A stretch of DNA of 64,000 nucleotides from NCBI GenBank assembly GCA_922989275.2, contig OV277868.1, forward strand, positions 46,994,216 to 47,058,215. Reading direction: 5' to 3'. This document shows positions 10,969 to 21,869 of the stretch, in pieces. Source of the stretch: Gari tellinella. Its lineage: Eukaryota > Mollusca > Bivalvia > Cardiida > Psammobiidae. Numbering within the stretch: position 1 is the stretch's first letter; each line of letters opens with the position of its first letter. The notes under the pieces were generated by a model. It did no database searches and was not told the DNA's origin. It saw only the letters and a program-made list of their open reading frames with translations. Made by a program: the position numbers and the translations under genes.

Positions 10969-11825
10969 TACCTGTCTGTACAAACTATTTGATTTTTTAA
11001 AAGTGTAGTAATCATTTAATCATGGATGAATTATTCTATCCAGGTGAAACCTATGTGAAAGAAAACCTATTAAACATGACATTATGTCCTATCTCGATCG
11101 ACCTCACATCTTTTGATTTCAACTAAACCCGTTTAAGGCATCTCATTAATGTCTACACTGAATTTCAGCATTGTTTATATATTACAGAGCCACAAGAGGG
11201 TGTGGGAGGGGGAGAAGGGATGGGAGGGAGGTTCGTTGCAATACCAAAGCATAAAAGGGTTAACATGTTAAAATTCAATTAATTGGGGGAGAAGGCATTA
11301 TACTTTCTCGAAAAACGCGTTGATGCTAAAACCAACCTATTGTCTGTTGTTTGATTCCAGATCAGACGACGAGTAGCCCGGCGTCTAATCAGTTTCCACA
11401 CTGTTTACCTCTCAGATTAAAAAGAATAGATGACATTTTCGACTCTGAAAGCGAACTCGAAACGAGTTTCAACAAAATATATACGGCGAAGTTCGATTTG
11501 TGCTACATGTAGATCTATTTATCGAGGATTGATTACATATAATCCCCCACCCCCGCTTTCATTTATAAACTGTTCCATTTAGCAGTCTTGAGCATATATA
11601 CGAGTATATCATGGATACATAATTTATGGTGGTATACGATTTGAATATCATTTTATCAAACCAACTTTTTTTCTTATATGCATATGGTACAAGTGCATGT
11701 ATAAAGAATCTGATCTGGTTCTACACGGTTTGTTTTAGAACAATTTGTTGCTTGCTTCGTGCCTGTGAGCTAAACGGTTCTTTTTTGCGAAACCTGTAAT
11801 GTGATGAGTTTTAACTACGCATGTA
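10969..11825. other. Mostly unassigned DNA with a worn M1 copy
   Basis: 11290-11465 is a heavily decayed M1 copy (TTCTCGAAAAACGCGTTG, CAGATCAGACGACGAG, GCGTCTAATCAG). A G-rich stretch lies at about 11198-11232. Nothing else recognised. Confidence 0.45.
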
Positions 11826-12071
11826 CAGTGGAGAATGTGTTATTCTTTCCCGATAAACGCGTTTACGCTAAAACTATTTTTTCTTTTACAAACAGTTTGG
11901 AGCCAGATCAGACGCCGGGTAACCCGGCGTCTGATCAGGCTCTAAACTGTTTGCCACCAAGATAAACATGAAATATTAGAATTGTCCAAAAGTTGTTCTT
12001 TTCTACGTTTTAGTGCTTTGCGTTTGCTTATCTTTGCGTTTAAACGGGAAAGAATAACAGATTCTGCACTG
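11826..12071. mobile_element. M1 MITE, 246 bp
   Basis: TA-CAGTGGAGAATGTG left; CAGATTCTGCACTG-TA right; alpha hairpin intact. Confidence 0.85.
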
Positions 12072-12148
12072 TATTGCGCTGTAATCTAAGTGTACAGTGT
12101 AGAAGCAGGCGTCATTTTCGTATTTTGCGTTAATTGGACCGTGCCTTA

Positions 12149-12394
12149 CAGTGGAGAATCTGTTATTCTTTCCCGTTTAAACGCAAACGTACGCAAACGC
12201 AAATCATTAAAACGTAGAAAAGAACAACTTTTGGACAATTCTGATAATTCTTGTTTATCTTGGTGGCAAACAGTTTGGAGCCTGATCAGACGCCGGGTTA
12301 CCCGGCGTCTGATCTGGTTCCAAACTATTTGCACTGCAAATAATAGTTTTAGCGTAAACGCGTTTATTGGGAAAGAATAACACATTCTCCACTG
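12149..12394. mobile_element. M1 MITE, 246 bp, inverted
   Basis: Same family in the opposite orientation: the GTTTAAACGCAAACGTACGC block is next to the left end. TA flanks and alpha hairpin are present. Confidence 0.85.
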
Positions 12395-12453
12395 TACCCT
12401 TTGTGTAAAAGAGTAACGTAATGTCACTTCTATACAAGCATCTATTCATCAAA

Positions 12454-12699
12454 CAGTAGAGAAAACGTTATTCTCACCCGTTTAAACGCGAACCAAACGC
12501 AAACTCATTGTAATATAATGGAGAAACTGACATTTTTTGACAACTCTGAATGTTGATTTTAACCTGGACTGCAAACAGTTTGGAGCCTGGTCAGACGTCG
12601 GTTAACCCGGCGTCTGATCTGACTCCAAACCGTTTGCAATGAAAATAATAGTTTTACTGTAAACGCGTTTATTGGGAAAGAATAACGTTTTCTCCACTG
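12454..12699. mobile_element. M1 MITE, AAAACG subtype, 246 bp, inverted
   Basis: CAGTAGAGAAAACG left (flanked by AA instead of TA), CGTTTTCTCCACTG-TA right; alpha hairpin slightly worn. Confidence 0.8.
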
Positions 12700-13190
12700 T
12701 AGAATATCCGTCTCATATTTCCGTCTTGTCTAAATAAAAAGTCGTATGAGAAAGATTATAAATGTTAACAGGAAAAAGTCATCTGCTTTACTTTCAGTTT
12801 GCTAAATAGCAATCACATTTAGCAAGCACTAGACTTAGAAAACATTCTTTGTAACTGGACACTACAAATAGTATAGAGCAAGAATAGCCAAAGAGAATAG
12901 ACAGAATATAGAGTCTACAATATTTGACAGTTGACTTTTCTCTATAATGCTGGATGGAATATTCTATAATAGTTATATATTTATCAAGGCGATTTATGTC
13001 ACAGACTATACAGTGTTTGTCCATAGAAAAGACAATTTCATAAAAAAAAAAGCAAACAGTGTAGACCCTGATAAGGGCTTCTCGTCAAGGTACAATGTAT
13101 ATATAGCTGATTGCTCATGTCTACTTTTGTGGGTTATACATGTAGCCATTAATGAGTTAATATCCGTAACAAACACAAAACCTTGTTATT
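12700..13190. other. Unassigned DNA
   Basis: A half hairpin (GCAAACAGTGTAGACCCTG) at 13052-13090 is an orphan alpha-2 arm. Nothing else recognised. Confidence 0.4.
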
Positions 13191-14350
13191 CAGTTGAGGA
13201 GACGTTATTATTTCGTTGAAACGTAAACGATACGCAAACGCAGATCACCGAAATAAATAAAATGACAACGTTTTGAAAACAATTGACGACTTTGTTTTGA
13301 GTGGCAAACAGTTTGGAGTCTGATCTGGCTCAAAACTGTTTGCAATGGAAATACCTTTTTAGCCTAAACGCGTTTAAGGGTGTATCAATGTCATGAGCCT
13401 TTTTTTCAAAGTATTTAACTTTTTTTCTATCATTGTTTTTTTGGAAGAGCTATTTATGATGAATGAAAAAATGAAAAAAAAATATATGGTGGTGTCCTTT
13501 TTTTTGAGCTACAGCGATTTCAAAAAGGTATGTCAAATTTGGATTTTTTTCTTCAATTTTTACCCATTCAGAGTACAAGCTTCAGTAAAATCTATTTCAA
13601 AACAAAACAAAAATGTTAATTTGGGTTTTCTTTATTTATTTCATGTCTATGGTGGTATGTTTACATATATAAACCAAATATAGACAAAGCAGGCACCAGG
13701 TTTGAACAATATGGATCCTTGAATATAAAAAATATGCTTTATATAGGGCATGAATTTATTAGATTTTTTATTTTATGAAAAAAAAGTAGAAAAGTTTGAA
13801 AATGAAAGAGTTCTAGTATTAAACTTTTTCTTATATTCTACCAGATGAAAGCCCATACTAAGCCAGTTCAAAATATGAAAAGAAATTGAAAGGTCAGTGT
13901 TGAAAATTTTGAGTTATTAAAGTAAAAAGAGTTAGCGCCCCTTACAAAATTTACAAAAAAGTACCATATCGATGTTATTTAGAGCTTTATAAATTTCACA
14001 TTTGGTGCCTTTTTTTTCTTAAATTAGTTTTTGTATGAAGAAATACTACCATAGATAGGAAATAAATAACACAAAACCAAATTATCATATTTGTTTTCAT
14101 TTAAAATGGGTTTTATTGAAGCGGGCTGTTTGAAAAGGACAAAATAAGAGGAAGTGGGTGGGGTAAATTTTAAATGGCCGTAGAGCCAACTGTTGTTCAC
14201 CAAAATGTACACTTTTTCTTTTTTTTTCATTCATCTTAAATAGCTCTTCAATACAAAACCATCATAGAGTGTTTTCAATTACTTTGAAAAGTTACCAAAT
14301 TCATGACATTGAAACACCCTTAATGGGAAAGCTTAGCGTCTTCTCCAGTG
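13191..14350. mobile_element. M1 MITE interrupted by a 944-bp foldback
   Basis: Left half 13191-13376 (CAGTTGAGGAGACG, alpha hairpin, CTAAACGCGTTTA). Right end 14321-14350 (TAATGGGAAAG, TCTTCTCCAGTG). Removing the insert and one TA rejoins the two halves at the GCGTTTATTGGGAAAG block seen in other copies. Confidence 0.75.
13377..14320. mobile_element. Long foldback element, 944 bp
   Basis: Ends AGGGTGTATCAATGTCATGA and TCATGACATTGAAACACCCT are inverted repeats, flanked by TA on both sides. The arms continue as diverged inverted repeats (for example the AAATAAATAAAGAAAACCC block near 13630 versus AAATAAATAACACAAAACC near 14060). AT-rich and non-coding. TA duplication suggests a Tc1/mariner or IS630-like mechanism (inference). 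Confidence 0.7.
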
Positions 14351-14409
14351 TACATGTACAATGTGTATATGATGTGACAGCTGTACATGTATGCTGAGTG
14401 CAACCACAC

Positions 14410-14505
14410 AGTTTTTCTAGTTTTGAAGACAAATTTTCACTTAAAACAGGTTGAAAGTAAAGCAGAATAAACGAGCAGTCTAACTTTCAGCGTGCTTTAA
14501 GTTTT
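14410..14505. repeat. M3 beta-hairpin remnant
   Basis: AGTTTTGAAGACA, AACAGGTTGAAAGTAAAGC and TTTCAGCGTGCTTTAAG remain; the TTAA ends are gone. Confidence 0.55.
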
Positions 14506-14624
14506 TATCCAAACTGATTGACACCCTGTTTTCAAAAGACATTTAGAACATTCTAATTTTAGAACAGGAACAGCCGACAACTATTGATGCAGACGAATAA
14601 ATTACCCAGAATGCACAGAGTTTA

Positions 14625-14826
14625 TTAACCCCTTCACTGCCTTACCCCGATTACAATACTTATTTTTAAACAGTTTCGATCCTGATCAGACGCCACGAAA
14701 GGATCCAAACTGTTTGACACTCATTTCAATATGTCATAAGTAAAAATACTTAAACTGTAAATTTGAGAAATAAAAGCAGACGACAATTATTTTAAATTGA
14801 TGACGCCATGGCAGTGAATGGGTTAA
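14625..14826. mobile_element. M4 MITE (TTAA) with alpha hairpin
   Basis: TTAACCCCTTCACTGCC left and GGCAGTGAATGGGTTAA right. Alpha hairpin shortened at the tip (GATCAGACGCCACG then GGATCCAAACTG). The GAAATAAAAGCAGACGAC block is shared with 1-146 and 56225-56435. Confidence 0.8.
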
Positions 14827-15075
14827 ATATGCGAATTCAGCAGGGGATTATTTGCAGACGACAGATACACACAGTACAAAAGGCTAAACAACAACAACAC
14901 AATACTTATTTACCTTGTTTATCGCTCTGGTCCTATTCCGGAAGAGGCGTAGGATGTTGTGCGCCCAGCTGATCAGTATCGACTAACGCTCAAGCTGGGA
15001 TACTGCAAACTTAATACTGGTGACGAAATGTATACTTACTATAAACCCTAAACGCCAAAATTTATCGAGCATCTA

Positions 15076-15288
15076 GCAACCCTTTCACCGCAATGATACA
15101 TGCTGCCTTATATACTGCTGTCTGCATTATTAGTTAACGTTAAACCCCTGTCAGTCTGACAAATACACATTGAAAGGATTGTAAAAAGGTTTGGATCCTG
15201 ATCAGACGCCGAGTTACTCGGCGTCTGATCAGGATCTAAACTTTTTGCAAATTTGGACTATCGTCACATATGGCGATATGAAGGTTAG
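15076..15288. mobile_element. M4-like element with perfect alpha hairpin
   Basis: Ends AACCCTTTCACCGCAATGA and ATATGGCGATATGAAGGTT are imperfect inverted repeats. Hairpin GGATCCTGATCAGACGCCG and complement is near perfect. Confidence 0.55.
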
Positions 15289-15404
15289 TGTTATAAAGTT
15301 TTACATATTTTGCTGTTTTACTACCAAAGGCTAGTCACTGAAGTATGAAACTTAGTGGGACATATATATTCATAACCCTGCGTTTGAACCGCTGTCACTT
15401 TATA

Positions 15405-15582
15405 CAGTTGAGAAGATGTTAATCTTTCCCTTTTAAACGAAACTAAATGCAAAGCAAATAAATGTAGAAAATAATAAATTTACCAAAAAATATTGACGAT
15501 CTGTGATTATACATGTATGAATGGTAACAATTTTAAACCTAATATAAGACGCCGGTTTACCCGCTGTCCGAGTTGTTTAAAG
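15405..15582. mobile_element. M1 MITE, left portion only
   Basis: TA-CAGTTGAGAAGATGTTA and CCCTTTTAAACGAAAC, then a degraded alpha core; the right TIR is absent. Confidence 0.55.
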
Positions 15583-16133
15583 GGGGGAGGATAACATGGT
15601 CTCAACTATGCATGTTATCACCATAAGACAGTAGATATATATTATGTAACCAGGACAATATTTTGTGAAAAAAGGGTAAAATGTCAACATGAACATGGTT
15701 GTGAGAGAGTTTTAAAAAAAACCATCAAAAGAAATGACAGTGAGTGTTCTCCTGAATCTGCACTAGAAACCAACTCAGCAAATTATATGTAAATGTCATG
15801 TCTCGCTTGGCCGTTCAAATATAAAGTTATTCGGGCAATTAATTGACAGGGTAATGTACTTTTGCCATACATTTTATGACATATCAGATTCTTGCATGGT
15901 CTCTTTTTGTAGTCTCGACTAAACACATTGATATGGGCATCAATCGGTTTGGATCCGGATCAAACGACGCCCAACACGGCGTCTGATCTTGATCCAAGCT
16001 GTTTGTAAAGTCAGTTTTAGTCCTATATACTCAGTGAGAAGGTTAATTGCCGAGAGCTGCTAGTACTACTTATATACAAAACCTTTTTAAAAATCAATCG
16101 GGCCCCTGTGGTTTCAAATACTCATTACGTTTA
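15583..16133. other. Unassigned DNA with one alpha hairpin
   Basis: 15948-16005 is a free-standing alpha hairpin (GGATCCGGATCAAACGACG, GGCGTCTGATCTTGATCC). The remainder shows nothing. Confidence 0.45.
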
Positions 16134-16200
16134 TAAACAGTGTAGACCCAGATCAGAGGGCTCCTATAGAAGCCCTCTGATCTGGGTTTACCCTGTTTGC
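16134..16200. repeat. Alpha-2 hairpin
   Basis: AAACAGTGTAGACCCAGATC, AGAGGGCTCC tip, then GATCTGGGTTTACCCTGTTT. Variant of the alpha core with a different stem sequence but preserved pairing; compare 27709-27778. Confidence 0.65.
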
Positions 16201-16379
16201 TAATGTAGAGCAGTATTGATTTTACTACCCAGAATTCCAAGTAGACTGATTCATGTTTGGTACCTAATAAAATCCGCAAGGAAACGTAATAACCCTCAAG
16301 AGTTACTTAGTATTGAAATAGTTAAGACAGGTTGTTGCTTACAATACGAGAGTGAAGCCTCTTGTAGCGGCTCAAACTA

Positions 16380-16599
16380 TCGGGGTATTTTACCCCTACA
16401 CCGCTTTACTGTCGTCTGCTTCAATATTGCTGTCTGCAATATCGTTTCAAGTTAAATATAAGGCACCACGACTGAAGAAATTTCAAAGGGAGTGTCAAAC
16501 AGTTTGGACCCTGACCAGAAGCCGCGTTACGCGGCCTCTGATTAGGATCCAAACTGATTGCAAACGCGCTTGTACAAGCGTCATTAAGAGTGAAAGGGT
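16380..16599. mobile_element. M4-like element with alpha hairpin
   Basis: Right end AGAGTGAAAGGGTTAA; hairpin GGACCCTGACCAGAAGCCGC and complement; left end worn (start approximate). A sister copy is at 17803-17994. Confidence 0.5.
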
Positions 16600-16796
16600 T
16601 AAATGCTCGTATTTTGTTTACTTACATGTCCACGTGCATATATTGTAGAAACTGTTACTTTTTTCTTATACATGTACCATATATAATATGAACAAGCTAT
16701 GACTGGTCTTTCTTTTGAGATTTAACAGTATCTGTTTACACATAAATTTCATGCGTAAATACAGTCAATACTGTGTAAAGATGATAGAGAATTCGT

Positions 16797-17020
16797 CACT
16801 TTGGGGCCGTTTTTTTTAAACGACAAAAAAATCGCAAGTCAAATTCTAAAAGTCTCAATAACTATTGATTCTCCAACTACTCATGTCTTGTGTTGTCTCT
16901 TTGAGAATCGTATTGAAAAGGCGATTCCAAAGAGATGTCACAAGACAGGGTTAGATGAAGAAAACAGCTATCGGATATATTTTTAAGTTTCGACTTGCGA
17001 CCATTTCTGTCGTACGACGT
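16797..17020. mobile_element. M9-related element
   Basis: Shares AAAAGTCTCAATAA and TGTCTCTTTGAGAATCGT-type blocks and TGTCGTACGA with 868-1087, with inverted TCGCAAGTC/GACTTGCGA segments. Boundaries approximate. Confidence 0.45.
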
Positions 17021-17026
17021 GTCATA

Positions 17027-17242
17027 CAGTGGAGAATCTGTTATTCTTTCCCAATAAACGCGTTTACGCTAAAACTATTATTTGCAGTGCAAACAGTTTG
17101 GAGCCAGATCAGACGCCGGGTTTGCCACCAAGATAAACATGAATTACCAGAATTGTCCAAAAGTTGTTCTTTTCTACGTTTTAGTGTTTTGCGTTTGCGT
17201 ACGTTTGCGTTTAAACGGGAAAGAATAACAGATTCTCCACTG
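17027..17242. mobile_element. M1 MITE lacking half of the hairpin
   Basis: Both TIRs (AATCTG subtype) and both TA flanks intact. The right arm of the alpha hairpin is deleted exactly at the tip (GCCGGG then TTTGCCACC), giving 216 instead of 246 bp. Confidence 0.8.
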
Positions 17243-17802
17243 TACCTTCAAAGCGCACGAAACAATTCAATGCAGGACAAACGTACACATAAGGCTCCGA
17301 TGAGAACTTTACAGAAACGTCCTGCTTTACTTAATATATTCTGCAATAATAAGTCACCAAACCTATACAAAGCATGGCTGCAACAATGAATTCATGAAAC
17401 ACGCTTTACTGTAGTAAGATTGATTGCAAACAGTTGTGTTAATTGGAAGGGGTTATTGTCATTGATGAATATGACAAGGTTATAATTTAACCTTTAAAAA
17501 GGCTAAACAGTTATCGTGATCAAAAGTTTGCAATCTAGTGAAATGTAGAGTATATTATTCAGGAAACAATTAGATATCATCTATAGAATCAGGGGATGTT
17601 CGATTTATCTTCTGCCGTGACGTCATCAGCTGTTAAAAGTTGCTGTCTGAATTCATTACTCTCTTTTTTTTTTAAATTGACAAACGTATTAATTATCGCA
17701 GTGAGTGTCAAACAGTTTCAGTCCTGATTCGACGCCACATCAAGCGGCGTCTTATCAGATTATTTATAAACAATCAATTTACTAGGGCCCTATCAGGTAA
17801 GG
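17243..17802. other. Unassigned DNA with a worn alpha hairpin
   Basis: A degraded alpha hairpin at 17707-17765 (GTCAAACAGTTTCAGTCC, GCGGCGTCTTATCAG). No gene. Confidence 0.4.
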
Positions 17803-17994
17803 GTTTAACCCTTTTATGATCAAATTAATCGTGAGATGTAATCCCTACTCCGTTTCATTGTCGTTTGTTTCAATACTTTTAAGGCAGTATGCCTTAAGAA
17901 ATTTCAAAAAGAATGTCAAACAATTTTGATCCTGATCAGACGCCAAACTGTTTAAAGACGCGCTTGTTGGCGTCATTGAGAGTGAAAGGGTTAA
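17803..17994. mobile_element. M4-like TTAA element, hairpin collapsed
   Basis: TTTAACCCTTTTATGATC left and GAGAGTGAAAGGGTTAA right. The alpha hairpin has lost its tip and right arm (GATCAGACGCCAAACTG). Confidence 0.55.
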
Positions 17995-18226
17995 AAGCCG
18001 TCTCGACGATACGAACCTCTACTTCACACTAAGCACTGAGCAACATTCTTGGTAGGCCGTTGACTTACGCGAGTTAGTCCAAAATCATGAATTAGAACGA
18101 TGAAATTGCGAAATTCAGCTATTTCACGTCATAATTTGGAGATATTAAATGCCTTGGATGTTTGCTTGTTGTATGCATTTACATGGGCGTGATAAAATTG
18201 CACGCTTTGAAAAGGCCTTTAACGTA

Positions 18227-18462
18227 CAGTGGAGAATCTGTTATTCTTTCCCAATAAACGCGTTTACGCTAAAAGTATTATTTGCAGTGCACACAGTTTG
18301 GAGCCAGATCAGGCGCCGGTTAACCCGGCGTCTGATCAGGCTCCAATCTGTTTGCCACCAAGAACATCAGAATTGTCCAAAAGTCGTTCTTTTTTACGTT
18401 TAAGTGCTTTGCGTTTGCGTACGTTTGCGTTTAAACGGGAAAGAATAACAGATTCTCCACTG
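18227..18462. mobile_element. M1 MITE
   Basis: AATCTG subtype with TA on both sides. A 10-bp deletion after the hairpin (CCACCAAGAACATC) gives 236 bp. Confidence 0.85.
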
Positions 18463-19233
18463 TAACAGGGCATTTAAAGAGTCTGAAACCCATATTTCGA
18501 ACTGGCAGTTTTAGAAGAAAAACTCACTATACTTCAAAGTTATTATTTTAAAGTGCAAAGGTCATCAAAATGTGATCACTGACAGAGCTTATAGAAACAA
18601 AGCGTGGGAAACTCCACTGATATGCAAACAAGTCAACACTCGACAATTCGAACCCGCGTTAGTTCGAATATACCCAAATCTCATAGTTACGGAATCCTAT
18701 AGGGCCAAAACTATTTTCTGTTTTAAACATTTGTAAAAACGTACCATTTTCCTACATTTAGAAATGGTATTATGGTCCTAGCATCCTACATGACCTGACT
18801 CCATTGCACACACATGCGTTTTTAAAGATTATATATGCGGTCTCGTCATATGCCTTCTAAATATATAACAAAAATAATATCAAATGGATTATAGTGAGCT
18901 TTTAGCACGACGTTAATAGTATGATAGATAAGAAACATTTCTGGATACAATACAACATATCTTAACCGACACTCATACACTGTAATATGTTTCATCGTCG
19001 GTTATTTTGACAGGTGGCAACATAATGCAGATATAGGTAATGCAGAAACTCCTAAGGATCGTACTGCATTAAGCAGCCGACCAACATTAACTATTTCTAT
19101 TCGTATTCAATGCTTATAGCCGTTTACATGTAACACAGGCTGCATAGTAGTTGGCTTTTCGCGCATTTTATTATATAAGAAGCTTGAAGGTGACAGCGCA
19201 GAGGGGCGCTAAAAGTTTTCTTACCGGATCTTA
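18463..19233. other. Unassigned DNA
   Basis: No recognisable gene or repeat family; AT-rich. Confidence 0.4.
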
Positions 19234-19411
19234 CAGTGGAGAAAACGTTATTATTTCCCAACAAACGCGTTTACGCTAAAACTATTATTTCTACTTCTAC
19301 TTGATGAAAACTCGAAATCTCAATCTGTTTTTATTGATTGTTGTAACAAATTACGGGGTACATTTTTCAGTTTAACCAACTATGGTCTTAATGATAATGG
19401 GTTACAGCCTA

Positions 19412-19712
19412 CAGTACTGAACCTTATTAAATTAAATTGATAATCGCAAGCGAATTGCCATCGAATCGGGCGCTTCAAAAAACAATTCCTACGTTTGAAT
19501 ACTTTAACGCGAATTTTCAGAAGCGGTTGTGACAAAAATGGAATCGAAAAAATTAACGAAGGCATATTTGCGAACATTTGTGAGATACACCACTCAAGAA
19601 AACTTATCCGAGGGTAAATTAGTATTTTGAAATCGCAAGCGAATCGCCATCGAATTGCCATCGAATTGCAAGCGAATCGCAAAAATTGTTAATTTAATAA
19701 GATTCAGAACTG
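19412..19712. mobile_element. Foldback element in the LINE
   Basis: Inverted ends CAGTACTGAACCTTATTA and its partner TAATAAGATTCAGAACTG, followed by AATCGCAAGCGAATTGCC-type repeats on both arms. Preceded by TA; CAGT termini suggest Tc1/mariner-like mobility. Confidence 0.6.
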
Positions 19713-19849
19713 AACCAGTTGCAAGCGTATTTTCAACGCAGTAGTTTTGTCGAAAGCATTGTAAAAATATACCAAGTTAATATACCACGTTAAAGTCTAC
19801 TTTCAGTCCGAATGACCGCTCAGCCGACTGTACATATACTCCCCTGATC

Positions 19850-20088
19850 ATTGAGCCATCTTGCCTATGAGCACTGCTAACATATGGCGCAGTCAAATGC
19901 AGCCGCAGTACCGACTCAGACCCTTCACAGGTACCCATTTTAACCCCTAGGTGGAGAGGAGCAATTCGCGGTACATGTCTTGCTCAAGGACATTCCTGTA
20001 CATCATCGGGGATTTAGAAAAAATCCCCTAGTCAGACCGCTGGTCCGGCGGGGGTCGAACTCACGACCCCTGGTACCGTAGTCCAATG
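19850..20088 (-). mobile_element. tRNA-derived SINE-like sequence
   Basis: The minus strand starts with a tRNA-like head (T arm GTGAGTTCGACCCCCGCC at about 20048-20066) and continues into a body with CCTTGAGCAAGACATGTACC, which resembles the conserved SINE body found in many aquatic animals. Ends approximate. It sits inside the LINE coding sequence. Confidence 0.45.
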
Positions 20089-20327
20089 GTGTGGTTGCGA
20101 ATGCTGGCCACAATTAAGCAAGACCGATTTACTAACGATTGAGCGTGCTCATCGCTTATGTATAACATATATACAGGGCCTAAGTTATAGAACAAGTACA
20201 GTCTGCGTTATGAGTATGCTTGACTGTTTACCACTTGAATTAGAGATTGAGCGTAGAAAACTTGTTTTATTCGGTCAGCTTTGCAGACTAGAAGACGAAT
20301 GTGCAATCAAGTCTATGTTTTTAGTTA

Positions 20328-20573
20328 CAGTGGAGAATCTGTTATTCTTTCCCAATAAACGCGTTTACGCTAAAACTATTATTTGCAGTGCAAACTGTTT
20401 GGAGCCAGATCAGACGCCGGGTAACCCGGCGTCTGATCAGGCTCCAAACTGTTTGCCACCAAGATAAACAAGAATTATCAGAATTGTCCAAAAGTTGTTC
20501 TTTTCTACGCTTTAGTGCTTTGCGTTTGCGTACGTTTGCGTTTAAACGGGAAAGAATAACAGATTCTCCACTG
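20328..20573. mobile_element. M1 MITE inserted in the LINE coding region
   Basis: 246 bp, AATCTG subtype, alpha hairpin intact, TA flanks. Excision with one TA restores the LINE frame, which fixes the insertion site to the base. Confidence 0.9.
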
Positions 20574-21282
20574 TATCGTGTTGAATACAGTTCATATTGG
20601 CTCCATGCCTGATATTGATCATATTTTAACCAAGTATAACTTGAAACACTTTATGTTGACATTCATATCCACAGGTTCATTTCCTAATAAGTATTGCTGG
20701 AATAAAACAATAAAAAGAGCAATAAAGAATGCGTATGTCTTAGAATGGAATGTCCGTACGTCTCTTGATAGGTTCAACTGGTTCAGATCAGTTCACAGCA
20801 ATTTCCAATTATGCAACCTGTGGATTTTCTCTCAAAGATTTCCTAAAATGCTCATTTATGTAAAATCTGTGGCACAATTGATAGCATATTTGGTTCGATA
20901 TGATGCTAATTGTTACAAGTGCGATGGTAGTTGTGATGGTTATAACTTAGCAGATCATCTATTACTCGACTGCTCCATGACTGCATCTATGAGAACAAAG
21001 CTTTCAAATTATATCAGTTCAGATCTTGGATCACAAGTCTGCAACAGTTTTAGATCACTAGACAGAAAGGAATATGTTAATACAATTCTAGGTGTTAATC
21101 ACCCAGTTGTTGAAGGGTTTCTTAGGTCTGGTCGGTGTTATGATGATCTGTTACATTTATGTATAGTGTTCAAACATGCACATTTTGTACTCCACTCAAA
21201 TGGCTAATATCTATTTCACAAATGAATTATTAAAACTTTAGGTGCAGTTACTATATTATAAGTAATATCGTAATACTTGTCA

Positions 21283-21346
21283 GGGGGTTTAGATCCCGAT
21301 CAGACGCCGATTTACTCGGCGTCTTACCTGGATCAAAACTCTTTTT
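21283..21346. repeat. Alpha hairpin in LINE 3' UTR
   Basis: GGTTTAGATCCCGATCAGAC, tip GCCGATTTACTCGGC, then TACCTGGATCAAAACTC; no recognisable TIRs. Confidence 0.5.
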
Positions 21347-21662
21347 CAACTCTTTTGTCATCATCTTTTATAATCATAATCTATAACAACAGCAGAATCT
21401 TTATTAAATTGCCTTTATGAAGAATGTAACATTGCTACAGTCAATACTCTGATATGTTCTCTAGGTTTCGTTTTGTTTTGCTACAGAGCGTTGTCGTTTG
21501 AGTTTCTGTACAGTGATGTGTTCTAAGAACTGTTATTTTCATATAGACTCGAATATGTTCTCTAGGTTTCATTTCGCTAGTGGGCTCAGTAGTTTGAGTT
21601 TAATGATGTATTAAGAGAATTGCTCTCTAATGATGTTATAACATTTTGTTATAACGCTTATA

Positions 21663-21869
21663 CAGAAGAGAAAATGTTATTCTTTCCCGTTTAAACGCAA
21701 ACGCAACGCATTGCAATAAAATGTACAAAATAACAACTTTTTGACAAATCTAATCATTCATTTTTGTTCTGAGTGGCAAACAGTTTGGAACCTGATCAGT
21801 CTCCAAACTGTTTGCACTGGAACTTATAGTTGTAATAGTTTTAGAGTAAACGTGTTTATTGGGAAAGAA
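21663..21869. mobile_element. M1 MITE, right TIR lost
   Basis: TA-CAGAAGAGAAAATGTTATTC left; ends at ATTGGGAAAGAAA. Half of the hairpin stem is deleted (GGAACCTGATCAGTCTCC). Confidence 0.7.

Larger units (their letters stand above)
19291..21207 (+). pseudogene. LINE reverse-transcriptase C-terminal fragment
   Basis: Three separated pieces read as one LINE C-terminus. Piece 1 (19291-19410) encodes NKLRGTFFSLTNYGLND. Piece 2 (from about 20090) encodes CECWPQLSKTD, ERAHRLCITYIQ and LELEIERRKLVLFGQLCRL. Piece 3 (20574-21207) encodes PDIDHILTKY, SGSFP-type and CDGYNLADHLLLDC segments, the last resembling the Cys/His region after the RT domain. These blocks match the conserved tail of LINE proteins in molluscs (R-G ... 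YGCE-W ... LE-AHR ... I-RKL-LFGQL); this is family recognition, not a search result. Removing the M1 insert and one TA restores the frame at 20327/20574 exactly. The catalytic RT motifs lie upstream and are missing, so this copy cannot encode an active enzyme. Confidence 0.7.

Noticed and set aside
10737..12427. Several overlapping frames with repeated peptides such as IRRRVTRRLIRLQTVC
   Set aside because: They are translations of the palindromic M1 element in different frames and strands.
13393..13683. A 96-residue lysine/phenylalanine-rich frame
   Set aside because: Lies in an AT-rich arm of the 944-bp foldback; composition alone explains it.
20210..20467. An 85-residue open frame ending in a peptide that recurs at several loci
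   Set aside because: It is a LINE fragment fused to the M1 element; the shared tail is translated MITE sequence, not a protein family.
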